Assembly (NCBI RefSeq): GCF_901933205.1
Contig: NC_044600.1
Coordinates: 8,408,501-8,472,500 of the forward strand
Direction of reading: 5' to 3'
DNA: 64,000 nucleotides
Source of the DNA: Camarhynchus parvulus
Lineage: Eukaryota > Chordata > Aves > Passeriformes > Thraupidae
Below the pieces are notes generated by a model. The model searched no databases and was not told the origin of the DNA. It saw only the letters and a program-made list of their open reading frames with translations. Shown here in pieces: positions 38,284-50,400 of this stretch. The first letter of the stretch is position 1. Each line of letters opens with the position of its first letter. A program made the translations under genes and the position numbers.

Positions 38284-38878
38284 ATGAGAGGCAGCCCCTC
38301 TCTTCAGGCAGGCGGTTTAACTGGACGCATGGCCGGTATCTCCTGCCAGGGATTCTACTGGTTCTGCGGGCTTTGCCTGCTTCTTTTTGGTTTTTTTCTT
38401 TTGCTTTGGCACTATGACTGAGTTTGCCAGCTGGGCTTCTCTTGCTGCTCTGCTGTTGGGAAGCCCAGAGCAAGCGCGTGCCCCACCCAGGGCCTGGGAC
38501 TGACCTCATTTCCCACCAGGGAGCTGCTCCCACTCTCCACACAGCTCAGACCCAGGAACCAGCAAGAGAGAAGATCCCCAAGAGCTTTTTTCTGTCCCGC
38601 ATTGAGAAGCCAGGCCGCGACAGCCCAGGGCCCACCGCACCTCCACCATTGCTCCGGCTTCGTGCTACGCTGTAGCTTTCCACCCTCTGCCTACCAGGAG
38701 GCCCTGCCATTCCAGCTTTCTTCTCCTGAGGTTTCTGCTACAGCTCCTTTCACCACGCAGAGGGGGAACTGGGATCCGCTGCCACTGGAAGTTTGTAAAA
38801 GAGGCCCCTTCCCCGTCCCTTTCCCTCAGCTGCACCGCCATTGACCATGAGGGGAAAGACGGCCAAGCTCGCGCCACA

Positions 38879-38892
38879 GCGCCCCCTGCAGG
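38879..38892 (-). promoter_or_regulatory. CTCF-like binding site
   Basis: On the minus strand it reads CCTGCAGGGGGCGC, matching the established CTCF core CCASYAGRKGGCRS at 13 of 14 positions by eye. It lies in CpG-rich DNA, where CTCF occupancy is plausible. Confidence 0.55.
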
Positions 38893-38928
38893 CGCGGGGC
38901 AATCATCCCTGCCCGGCCGGGAGCCAGC

Positions 38929-38942
38929 AGCGCCCCTGCTGG
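38929..38942 (-). promoter_or_regulatory. second CTCF-like site, same orientation
   Basis: On the minus strand it reads CCAGCAGGGGCGCT. The CCAGCAGGGG half is perfect, but one G is missing relative to the core and the 3' part is shifted. It lies 50 bp from the stronger site and has the same orientation. It is weaker and may not bind alone. Confidence 0.35.
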
Positions 38943-38990
38943 CCACGCCTGGAACTGCACCAAGGGGAAACAGCGGGAAGAGAATTTTGG

Positions 38991-41900
38991 GTTTTCTGCT
39001 CTTTGTTTGTTGTTGTTTGCCTCGTTACACATACACACACACTTAAAGAAGTGTTATCCCTTTTCTCATATGTTTGCCTGAAAGCCTCCTTAATTTCAAA
39101 ATTATAATAATTCAGAGGGTAGGGGCCATTCCAAGGGAGGCTCCTGCCTTCCTTAGCGGACACCTGTCTTTCAAACCAAGACAGTTCTCTGATTCACTAC
39201 CTCCCCTCATGAACATGGAACTCCAAAGATCAAAGCCTGGTGGTCTGTTACAGTCACACACACTGACCCCACTACACCATATATATTTTTTCCTCCCCCA
39301 CTCCCACAAGGAGCTCAGAGATACCTTCAGGCAGCCCCACACAGCTAAAGGAGTGAAGAGCCCAGCAGCAATGCACAGCACTGTAAGTTGGGAGACTTTT
39401 AAAAACTCTTTTCATTATATGAGCAACCTTTTTTCCAGACTTAACGCTTGACCTGGAAATGAAGATGGCTCACCCCAACACAGAGGCAGATGATGATTTT
39501 GGATTCAGTGACAGTGCTGGCTCCTCCTGCAGGCACCAAACCCTGCCTGTTTGTGAGCCAACAGCCATGGGACAGTTTGGCTCTGGTACTGGAGCTGCAC
39601 AGATCCAACTGCATCCATGGCTCCAGCAGACCTCAGCTTTAGGGCCATGTCTCTCAGTCTGCAAAACTCCCAGACAGATGCCACTACTCTTATGTAATTT
39701 TCATAGTTATAAGAGAGACAGCATACAGGAATAAACATTACTAGATCATTACTAGATCTAATTAGCTTTAAGATACAGTGAATTTAATAGTTTTCTCCTC
39801 CAATATAAATGTCAAAGGGGAGAAAAAAGCTTTTTGTAATCCCTTACCTAGTTTCAATGCAAGAAAATTTTGTAAATAGCCAGGGTTGGAGGGAAAGGAA
39901 GGCCTCTGAGATAAGAAGACAGATAAAGCTCTGTTAATTTGTAAACTGTTCTTCCAATAGTTACATTAGCCACGATTTCTTTTTGAACAGAAGAGCTTTA
40001 TGACATGCTTTAGCATCCATCAGAGCACTTCTCATAAGCTCACAAGTACCCTTCCCCTAACAAAAGAGGTGGTGCCAAATGCTTCAAAAATAACTCATGC
40101 ATATTCCTTCCTGATACTTTGGGGTTTCACAGTTTATAGTTGATTTTGTGCCAGTTTTCTTTTACCGTTCAAGGGTGTGAAAATGCACAGCAAAGACACG
40201 ATGGAGCTTGTGTATAAGTTTATGTGGAGTACAGAGGTTTCTCCTACCACCACTGCTCATGCCATGACTCAACTGAAACTGCCAGGCAAGGTAGGCAGAC
40301 AATTTCTACTTTTTAGAAAGTCTCAGTACATTCTTCCTTCTCAGGTACTTTGCTGAGTTGAAGAAAAACAATTATATGCTTTGTAAGGAAAAAAACCTCA
40401 CACAGGAAGAGATTACAGCACTGATGAGATTGCAATTCTTTGAGTAAATATTACAAGCTACACTCTCTTTAAAAAGCTGAGCAGACTGAGCTACTTATTT
40501 TCATGCTTGGGTTCTAGGCCACAAACAATGTATGTGTGCAAATAGTGGGATTATGTCACCCATGTTTTCCTGGAAAAATGGAAGTTTTTCTAGTAGATTT
40601 ACATATAGTGACTACTCACTAACCACTATTTTTATATCCATGTTCCTTTTAAAAAATTATTTTGATATTCCTTCAGGGAAAATAGAACGGAGTCAGACAC
40701 CTTCCAATGTGTGAAGACAGATTTCCAATGTTACGTCATATAAATGTTTATGTTTGCTGTCAACATATGAACATGTGCAAAAGTTGTAGTTTGCTAAATT
40801 TCAAATATTAAACCCATGAAAATTATAAAAAGCTAAATTTCCAGACCACAACTATAAAAAGTAACTTGACTCATTCAAGAGCAAATTGAGTTTCAGATCT
40901 TGCTTGGTTCACTGACACTGAAGTTTTTCATTTGAAAAAGTCTATGCTTAGCACCTACAAAATGAAGCATCTTCTCCTGAAATCAGTAGCACGTTGTCCC
41001 GAAACACATAGTTCCCAGGACTCCAAACTGGCCTGAGACAAAACTTCCATTTGTCACTAATATCTTCTTTATTTCACATTGTCTTGAGACTTGTGAAAAA
41101 CTGCTGGCTCAAAATATTCTCTGGTCTCAAGCACGGCAGATTACAATATACCCACAAATAATCAAGGCAGAGCTGATGAGGTTTTCCAATTTCACAACAT
41201 TGATAACCTCTTTTCATAATGAAGACTTCACATTGTAATATCACAAAAAAAAACTCCCTAGCCAGGAGAAGCTCAAAATTTCAGAGAGTATTTAATGCCC
41301 TTACTCCTTCCCTGGAGAGCTCTGCATGCTCACAGCACACTGGTCCTCAGCACCACTGCGGGTGCTTGTGGAGATGCTCGATTTGGCAGCAGCTTCAGCA
41401 AACAAAGCCCTGCGCACAGGGTAGAGTGCTTTGCATACTGGCCCCAAATTGTAGAAGTCCAGTTTGACATCACCTCATTTTTGGAAGTGCTGTGCACACA
41501 TTCAATCCAGTAAAGTCAGAAGCAGCTCCCAAAGTCAGAGCGAGAGCATTTCTCTGAGCTTCTCCTGGCCCTTCCTCTCTAGTCACACTCCATAACAGGA
41601 CTTTGCTTTTCTTTGAGGGCACACAGAACTCTTTGCAAAGTCTCCAGTAAAATCACCTTTATCCATACAAAGCCTATTTTGGGCAACTGACACTCTGTTC
41701 ATCGTTCTTCCCCTCTTTTTCTCACTGCTCTTCTTGATAAAGAGTAAGATTAAAGTTCACTCAAGCAGAGATGCAGCAGAGACGGCTGCTAGCCCGAGGC
41801 CAGTTTCCACTCCTGAGATTTACAAGGCAGCCACTTGGAGCTGATTATACACTTTCAACCACACATTTCTGACTTGACATTGGGTCACATATGAGTTCTA

Positions 41901-43379
41901 AATTTAAATCCCACTCCATTAAAGCACAAGAAATGTCTTGCTGGGACCCACTGCCCCTTTCTTGCCTACAACCACTGCTGGCTTTCCCACACCTTCCCAA
42001 GCATTCTCCCAGCCATGGCACTCTGTCCCTCATCCTCAGAGCCATGCAGGTGTCTCCAAAATCTGTTCTATGTGTGTAATGTACTATAATTAAAACTCAC
42101 CTCCCAGAAGAAAAGCATGCTGTGAGTATAAATACTCTGTATTAATACATACTCTTACCTTTTTCTCCCAGCAGGCCATACTATTTTTAAACTCTCCATA
42201 GCTCTGATTATAGCTCAGCTAACAATAAATATTCCATGCTCAGCAGTTCCATAGCAGACATATATAGGTCTTACTAATGCCCAAGCCCATTAGAAAGTCA
42301 ACCTCTGTTGGGATGTCCAAGAGCTGCCAAACTATAAGCACTCCAGTCTTTCCATAAGGTATTTCTTCCCATTTATAGACAGCTCAAACATTCATCCCCT
42401 CATTTCTAACACTCAAAGCAAACCCAGCCTTTAGCATTGACCCCCCTCCTCAGTCACAGAGATGACCCCAGCATGCCCATTTCTCAGCCCAAACCCCAGG
42501 GAGCCCCAGCTTCACAGCAAGCCAAGTTTGAGCCCTGGGGCAAAGCAGCACCATGAGGCCAATACAGCAGGAAGGCAGGATCACCTGCTATGTACCCTAC
42601 TGCACCTCCACCTCCTCTGGCTACTGCTACAGGGTGCAGTGACACGTGCCACAGACTTAATCAATCAATATTCATTATTTTCTAGTAAAATGGAGTGTAA
42701 TCGTCTGGCCAAGTTCATTCCTGTTACAGACACAGCTTCAGAGAATTCAATTCCAGTTACATTTGTCAAATGAAATTTGCTTAGCATGTCTGATCCTGCT
42801 TTACCTCACATCAGACTTCTCTGTGTTTTAAAAAGACCTGCCAGGAATAATGTTGCATGTTTACTTTCTTTCTGTGTTTTTCAGCCCTTTGGGTGTTGTG
42901 ATTTTTTAAACCATGCATATAGAGGAGAAAAGTCTGGGGAAATTGTGGAATCCTAACTCAAACAAATTATGGAAAACCATTCTTTATTTTGTTTCCATCA
43001 TGGCAGATGATTGGTCATTTGGTAATATGGGTTCTGTTGTACAAATGGGTTGGTTCTTGACTGAAGTTAAGCATCAAATTCAATAGTAGCTTTGAAAGAT
43101 GTGTGTCTTCTCAAAATTAACAGTCTGAAATGCAGTAGAAAAGTAAGAGGTTTATTATTGTGTCCATTAAACTGTGTTAAATGTGAAAATAAACTGTTCC
43201 TGCTGTACTTATGTACCTATGGAGTCAAAGTGTGAATGCATTCAGGCCACACAAGAGATGAAAAATTGCATAAACACTTGTGCCCAGTCACCTAACAGCT
43301 TTATGGAACTAAGGTCTCAATGTCAAGCCTGAGTTAAACTGACCCCAAACAGCAGCATGACCATAATCACTCTAAGGAT
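38991..43379. other. noncoding sequence, no gene seen
   Basis: Begins with a short ACAC run (about 39029-39041) and continues as AT-rich DNA with GC-richer patches at 39470-39680, 41310-41420 and 42440-42650. Overlapping frames there have no recognised product. Confidence 0.5.
39737..39758. repeat. 11-bp direct tandem repeat, two copies
   Basis: ATTACTAGATC occurs twice without interruption (39737-39747, 39748-39758), followed by TAATTAGC. It is likely a small slippage duplication. Confidence 0.8.
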
Positions 43380-43740
43380 TTGAATTTGTTCATAATCAAC
43401 TTATAATTTTTTAATTGTCTGTTTATCCTGCAAATGTTAACTATATATAATCTCCAATTCATTTGCATATTAAGCTCTAAGAAATAGAACTCATTTTAAA
43501 TTACCTAGGTTACCAAAGCCGACTAAGAGTTACCATATTCTTTACTTAATAGAATATGTGTCTCATCAGAAGTAATTACATTTTTATCATTACTTTTGGG
43601 AGCTCCATTAAACATGGTGGCATTTTAATTTTTAAGTCTGCACTACTGCAGGCTGCCAGCCTGTTGTTTTCATGTTAAATTTTTTAACATCCTGGTACAC
43701 AGATTTACTGCAGTCAAAGATTTCTGCAAATTTGAGACCA
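43380..43740. promoter_or_regulatory. AT-rich block with octamer motif, possible conserved enhancer
   Basis: Repeat-free sequence containing a perfect POU octamer ATTTGCAT (43461-43468) inside AATTCATTTGCATATTAA, plus TAATTACATT, TTAATTGTC and CCATTAAAC words. Two hairpins sit side by side: CAGGCT/AGCCTG (43649-43654 with 43658-43663) and ATGTTAAA/TTTAACAT (43672-43679 with 43683-43690). No open frame spans it. Texture suggests a developmental enhancer; conservation could not be checked. Confidence 0.38.
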
Positions 43741-46700
43741 CTTCTACCTTTCCCCCCACGGCCACTACAAATCTGCAACCTTGAAATATCTATTTAGCAA
43801 TGTTTGTGTTGAACATATGAAGCTTCCAGGTGAAACACAGGGAGGCTGCCCAGGAGCACAAAGGCGCTCCAGCAGCCACAGTCTGTATTCTGTGCTTGAC
43901 CCCTCTGTAGCTAGAGCTGGCCAGGGCAGGTTAAAATCCAAACAAGAACAGATCTCACTTTATGACACACCAAGATTGCTTGTGGCAACACACGAGGTAC
44001 AGAAAACAAATCCTGCTTCAGCCTCCTCGGGATTTTGGATCTTGCCTCCACAGCCTGCTCAGCCAGAGAGTTCATGCGCATCAGAAAGAACCTCTCCTTT
44101 CCAAGCCCTCATGCCTGAGCCCAGGACTGCACAGAAGGCCAAAGCTCAGGCCCAGCTTGCTGCTGAGGGCTCACCCCATGGGGCAGGGAGGCAGATCATG
44201 GTGGAAGGGGTGAAGTGGGTGAAGAACGAGCAGCACGAATAATGGAACAAGGCACTGGGTAACTACCTGGGCACACCCTGAGACTGAATAGCTGTAATAG
44301 TGCATCAGAATTCAGTAAGTGCCTTCTTTCCAGCCAAAAAGCCAGTAGGAAGAATCAGAAGAAAAGAAAGCAGTTCAGGCAAAGAAAAAAGATCAAAGAA
44401 TGAAGAATTTAGGATGGAAAATCAGCACAAAATTTATGTCAATGATGTGAAATGAATTAGTACCCATCCCAAGGAACAACTCACCCAGTCACTTCCAAAG
44501 GGAAGGGAATATTTAGACATCTCTTTTTGAGTGCTAAGGCTCGCTGGGATAAGGCTCACAGGGATAAGCCCCAAACTACAGCAGACAAAAAACAGGCACC
44601 TCAAAATTCCTGCACAACCCAGTCCAGCACACACTTGATAATCTAATGATGACCAAGTCAGGCTAGGTTTTAACAGCCTTAAAGCCAGCATTGTAGCTTT
44701 GCAGTGGTAGATGGATGTTCTGCAAAGTGAACTATCAGGGGTTAACTCCACCAAAATCCTGACACAGACAGCACCTGAGTCACACAGGTCAGTGAACATT
44801 TTTTTGGCGTGATCCCTGCTCCCCAGAGCAATGGGAATTTCACTGTAAAATCCACTCATCTTTTTCATCAGGCATGAGAAGACAGTTCTTCACTGCAATA
44901 CATTGAGCCCTGTACTTAAAAGGAGAAGTGAATGATTAATGCCTGTGTGAGAAATACCAAGGTGAAAAACTGAAGAACATTTTGGAAACATGTGTTTGCT
45001 TTTAAGTTGCGATTACAGGAAATACATTAGTTTTCTGAAGGGATGGCAGCCCACTCCCAAGCTAGGCTATTTCCATTTTGGTAAACAGACAGAAATCTCC
45101 TCCAGAGTTAATGCCCCAAAGGCCAGCTGCCAGCTCTGCAAACACTAAAACAACCAGAAAGCATGGCTGAGTGGTCTGAACTCAGACTCACTGTGGTGAA
45201 CAGAGCCCAACCAAACCAGAGCTAAGGGCTTTACACCAGCTCTCAGCTGGCTCTCCAATATCTGAATCCCTGTGCATAAACTGAGGCACAAGCTGTGTCC
45301 TGCTGCCCCAATGTTCCCCACAACACCCCCTTGGCAAAGGCAGTTCTCCCATCCTGCCTGGCAATCTCCAGCTGCATAAAACCTCTACTAAAATGCTGAG
45401 AGAAGCGACAGGAGCAGCAGTCCTCTCCTGCTAATGAACATGAGTCTACCCTAAAGCCATAGAGAAACTAACTTGTGAGTTTAGACAAACAAACACAGCC
45501 AAGCATAAAGTAACCCTGGTCACAGGTGCCAGCAAAGAAAAATGAGTTGCAACTTCTTACTGCATTAGTGCTTCATTTGCTTTATTTAAATAGAGAATTT
45601 AATATTTAACTTTTTCTTGTGAAACTGAATTTAACCCAAATCTCAACCAGGTAATCAGCATGGTTTCACTTTTATTTGCAATCATTGCAAGGAAGAGCTG
45701 AAGAGGAAGACATGAGATGGGCTGTAAAAACCCAGCAGGATCTCTGGTCAAGTCCAGTTTCTGCAGATGATGAGGTTGGAGCCAGGTGTTCCCTAGGAGC
45801 TGGGTCTCCAAAGAGCCACCTGACAGTCCCAGGTGCTTGCATGAGCCCCCATCCCTGGCAAAGCTCAGCCTCCTGGTGCTACAACAAACTACGGGTTCAG
45901 CAGGTTTCCAAGCTGAAGGGCCTGGAGCAGTATATTTGACTGAGAGGCCCATCAATGTCTCTTTTGGCCTTTGTCTGCACAGTCCCAGCACATGAAATTC
46001 CCTCCTCCTGTTAAAAAGCATTTAAGTGCCAGAAGTCCTGGTCTCCTGCTACCAGGGAGCACCTTGGGGCGCTGGCACAGCTTTACAGGGGGAACACGTG
46101 TGAGGCACTGACACGCCCAAGGCAAGAGCAGGGCAATCCAATCTGCCCATGCTGCTGACACAGGGGACATGACAGCCCAGACCTGTAGAAGTGACTCAAG
46201 CCTGAGGTCCCAACCTCAAATCTCTAAAGCCAAGGACCAGGGATCTGCTGCATTTGGCAATTTGGGTCTGGAATGGCCCCAAGGGGCTCAGTGCAAGGGC
46301 TGGAGAAATCTAAGCCAGTTTTCATTTTGGGCCCTGGGCTGGCTGATTACCCTCAATGTCAAGCAGGGAGCTGAAGGGGCCCACTCAGGCAATAACAATT
46401 TACATTTTCTTCACATAAGTGCACTGCTGCCTTGCACATGAGTCAGGCTCATGGAGGATGCTTCAGATAGGTCTAACAAACAAGCCATTATGCAGAGGGT
46501 ATCAAAACTGGGAGCAACCTTCTGAGTGTTTTGACACTTTTGACAGCAAAACATAAGAAAAATATTCAGTAGCAATAAACTGCATGTTAAATAAATACCA
46601 GCAAAGCTTATAACAGAATTACAAACAAGCAATTCAGCTTCTCTCAAGAGTCTTGCATACTCCAAGGAAAATCTCTCTCAATTACCAAAAAAAAAGCTAT

Positions 46701-47318
46701 CTCAGATTTGCATAGTTCATCTATAATATGCTGATTGAGAATGTAAAACCTATGGCTCAGGTATTTTGTATAATCAGCTGTAACCTTATCCTCAAGTGTA
46801 ACGACAAGTAACTGGAACAGCAACACTAATACTTTAGCTATTTAAATTCAGATTGCTTGGTGTTTATACTAGTATTCCCAGCAGAGAAAGGAAACAAAAT
46901 ATTTGAAACAAACAAGTATCTTCTCTGTAATATTAATCTTCTCTCATAACAGAGCCCTAGTGGAAAAACAGATTAATCAACAACAGAACAGAAACAGACA
47001 GTGAAGCAATTCAGCTACATCACGCCTTCAAGAATAACCAAAAGGCCAACATGTGTGGAAAACAAATATTTCACATGTCTGGGAAAATCAGTGACTCTCA
47101 TTAAAGGGTCACTTCAGACCCAAGGAAATAAGGATTTAGTCAAAGGCAAACACAATGGTTCAGGAGGAAGTTGTGGGCAAAAGAGAATCACCCACTGGAA
47201 GGGCCCAAAGCAGAGCCCTGTTGGGCAGTCCTGGAACCAGGGGACCACCCCTGCTCCCAGGGGACCAAGTCCTTGCTTGTTCAAAACTGACAGGTCCAGA
47301 AAAGGCCATGGGATGCAC
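43741..47318. other. noncoding sequence with GC-richer patches
   Basis: Patches at 43830-44230 and 45700-46340 keep long overlapping frames open (43781-44242 plus, 153 codons; 44434-44868 minus, 144; 45599-46021 minus, 140). Peptides are compositionally biased and unrecognised, and CpG is sparse. Some CpGs cluster near 46069-46113. Confidence 0.5.
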
Positions 47319-47415
47319 AGAATCATAGATTGGTTGGGGTTACTGTGCCTTTTTAACAGAACTGCCCCTCTGCACAGGGAGACAAAGGCACCAGACATGG
47401 TGCTTGCACATCTAC
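47319..47415 (-). mobile_element. CR1 LINE remnant, 3' end, antisense
   Basis: Starts with AGAATCATAG and GATTGGTTGGGGTT, the antisense CR1 3' end. It then diverges for about 20 bp and resumes with ACTGCCCCTCTGCACAGGGAGACAAAGGCACCAGAC, which follows the family's CCCCTGCC...CAGGGACACCTTCCAC...AGAC order. It is older and shorter than the copy at 24322. It lies inside the incidental 175-codon plus frame 47001-47528, which is therefore not a gene. Confidence 0.75.
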
Positions 47416-50400
47416 ACCAACAAGCATCTGGGGATAGCCAGAGAACTGCCACCTGCAGAATCAGCTGCTTTTCAGCACTGATTGTAAACACCCAAATGGC
47501 CTCCAGACACCAAAGCCAATTCTTGTAAAAGTAGGCACTTTTATTCACAGAGATGATGTGGCTGCTTAATAGAGTAGAAAATCTGTCAGGAGATTGCTGC
47601 GTTCCCTAATAACCATGTCTGTGAAAAGATCTGGTTGAAATCAGCCTCTTAGCAAACCATCAACCACTCTCTTGACAAGGAGGCTGTACAAGTGCAAATG
47701 ACCATTATGAAACAATAATACTCCAAAAGAGAGTATCAGCAAACAACAAGTGACTGTTTAAACACAAACAGTCCACAGCAGCCTCAGGAACAATTTTGGG
47801 AACAATTCCTTATTCACACACCACAGCTTTGCAGAAAACCAAGGGTATTGCTCTGTTTCAGCTCCCTGCTACCAGACATCTGTAAAACAGTAAAGAGCCA
47901 AAAGACATGCAAGGCTGCAAGCAGGTATAAAGTAAAAGTGAAAATGTGTCAATGCAAATTAAACATCCATATCAGGAGGCTTTACAGTTCAGCAGGCCCC
48001 CAGATGTTCTGTGTGCACACAGCTGTCTTCAGTAATGTTAAAAAGCAAATAATGTTGAAAAGCACACAAACAGAGATGTTAAGGAGACCCATTCCCAATC
48101 CCAGTGACACTCTGTGGTAGAATGAATGCAATAATAGCAATACAAAGCAATAAAAATAAGGTAAAGAAAAAAGAAACAAAATATTTGACGAGGAGACATG
48201 GAGCGTATTTTTGTAACCAGGGGCAGATGCAGTGATCTAGGCTGTGATCTGGCTCCTCAGATTCAATGCATCAGAGGGGCTGAACTACTCAAGAGCAGAG
48301 CTGGGACCAAGGCAGTTTACAGGGTCAGGATTCAAATTCTCCAAAAATTCAAGTGCTTTAGGAGAAGAAAAGCCTAGTTTAAAGGGAGAGGATATCAGAT
48401 ACTTCTTTGATTATTAATTTCATTGGATGCTTTAATTTCTTGCTAGGAAATAACTTCTTGTTTGATTTTCTGCATGATTCCAGGTACTTGTGCACGGGGT
48501 AAAATATCTTCCTGTTTCTCCACCTATAACTTCTGTCCCTTTGAGTTGAACTACTACTCTCACACACACAGAGTACCAGCCTGTATTCTGAACTCTGGAA
48601 AATGCAACAATTTGGCTTCTGGAGTAATCACAAGCATTTTTCCTAAGAAGTAACCATATTTCATCCTGTTCAAACGTGCAATGTCTCAGCACCATGGTAC
48701 TTTCAAATGACAAAAAAAGCAGCATTCAAACACTGCCAAAAATTGATATTTTATGCCAACATATTCAGAAAGAAACATACTGTTTTTCAAAGAGAAATTT
48801 TAGTGAGGAAAAAAAAAAGTTGGACATTATTTGCACTTGTGCAATACTTTGTTCCATCCTGTGCTTCTCTAAATATGAAAGTCAAGGAAAAGGAAAGAAA
48901 AACCACATCATTTTTTTCATGGAGAGAAGAGTTTTCCCCTAGAGCTGAAGCTTCTTTGTGTTTTGTCAGCTGGCGTGGGAGGCATATTATCCAGGAGTTT
49001 AGCACAAATTTCCAAAAGGAAGAGAAAACAGGGCAGACAGTCCATCAAGAAAGGCAATATTGAAAGTTTCCAGTGTATGAAACACCAGATAGAAAAATCA
49101 CTTTTCTTTAGTCCAACTCGCTTTTCTCTCCCTGTCCCCCCCAGCAGCCCCATTTCCTTTTTATTTCTTTTTGACAGAACAATTGCCTCAGAAATCTGTG
49201 GGAGCAATTCCAATCCTAAAGCTAAACCTGTGCTTAGCTATTTTCCTACATCCAGGTATTTGTTGATGAAGCGGGTGAGAGAGCTCCTCATGCTTGGCAC
49301 AGAACTGTGGGGGCATAAGGAAAAGAAAAGGAAAGGAAAACCCAAAGTATTTTGCCACTGAGATTTTTGACAGCGTTATTTGTCCTTCACACTCCCACTG
49401 AGCTCAGAGCCATCAACCCCATCCGTGCCCAGCACAGATATTCCCATCAGACTTGCAGAATCCGGGGATGTGCACAAGGCAGAAACACCCAAGCACTGAC
49501 ACTCACCACATCAAAAACACCTCTGGATATGCAGCTTCTGTGCAACCTGGGGTCTAATGACATTAAATACCTGCAATAAATTGTCAGCCTCATCCTTACA
49601 CACCACTGTATTAATAAACCAAAAATGCAGCACTGTACCAAAGTGCAAAAAGGCAAAGTAAGAACTGTGGAAAATATTTCTTTGTTCCCTATGCAAGAGC
49701 ATTAGCTTGATAATTCTTTAGAAATGGAACATAGCTGGCATAATCAAATAAATTATTAGAAGGCATATAAATCATTACCACCTAATATGACTGCAACAAG
49801 ATTCAATGCAATTTACAGATAAGTATGAGGAATGACTATTGCATTTTACAGAATTAAAACTGGCAAAAGTTCTAAGAAGACGAATGATATAAGATGACCC
49901 TACATTCATTTGCAAACTAAAAAGGCAGAAGGAAAGCAGCAGACAGATAAGTCTTACTTTTTCAACTATTTTGCAACTTGCCCTGAAAAGAAGGATTAAT
50001 CATAAAGTGGAAATTCTTACATTTAATTAGAGATTGAGTGGGTAGGAATCTGGAGACAGTCTAAAGCTGTATGGAAATTCTTAATGCTTTTGGAAATGAG
50101 GTGTCCTGGACTGAGACAGGGATGCAGACTTTCAGAAAATCCAAGTCCAGGCTGCTTTCTGGATTGTGTCTGCTGGCCCTCATCATGTATTTACACCCAA
50201 AAGGACATTTCCTTACAGGACATATCTCTGCTCCCACAGTTGGTCTAGACACCAAAGAGTTGTCTGTATGAGCCTCACTTCCTTCGGGGGCTGGAAGAAA
50301 ACACAAACAAAACCTGGTGCCAAAGCCGGGAATGGGACTGGCAAATAAGGAGTGCACCCCTTTGCGCCGGCTGAGCATGGCCTGGGAGAACTGCCTTCTA

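Larger units (their letters stand above)
38220..38990. promoter_or_regulatory. weak CpG island, candidate insulator or unannotated promoter
   Basis: This is the most CpG-rich stretch of the window, with about 30 CpGs in 770 bp by eye. They are denser from 38580 to 38985 (roughly 22 CpGs in about 405 bp, observed/expected near 0.6). Frames are open on both strands (38165-38542 and 38665-38946 minus; 38424-38675, 38602-38844 and 38841-39107 plus) as expected from GC content, and no product is recognisable. A YY1-like CCGCCATT (38835-38842), two CTCF-like sites and a possible G-quadruplex lie inside. No TATA box or clear exon pair was found. It may be a promoter of a noncoding transcript, a distal CpG-rich enhancer or an insulator. 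Confidence 0.5.

Noticed and set aside
43781..44242. 153-codon plus-strand ORF in a GC-richer patch
   Set aside because: A second plus frame (43962-44213) is open over the same bases, the composition is Ser/Pro/Gln/Ala-rich and no domain is visible.
45164..45190. TGGCTGAGTGGTCTGAACTC resembles the A box and D arm of a leucine-type tRNA.
   Set aside because: No B box (GGTTCRANNCC-like), no acceptor stem pairing and no 3' T-run follow at the expected distance, so it is neither a tRNA gene nor a clear tRNA-derived SINE.
47001..47528. 175-codon plus-strand ORF
   Set aside because: It runs through a CR1 remnant in antisense, the opposite strand is also open (47114-47548), and it contains no domain.
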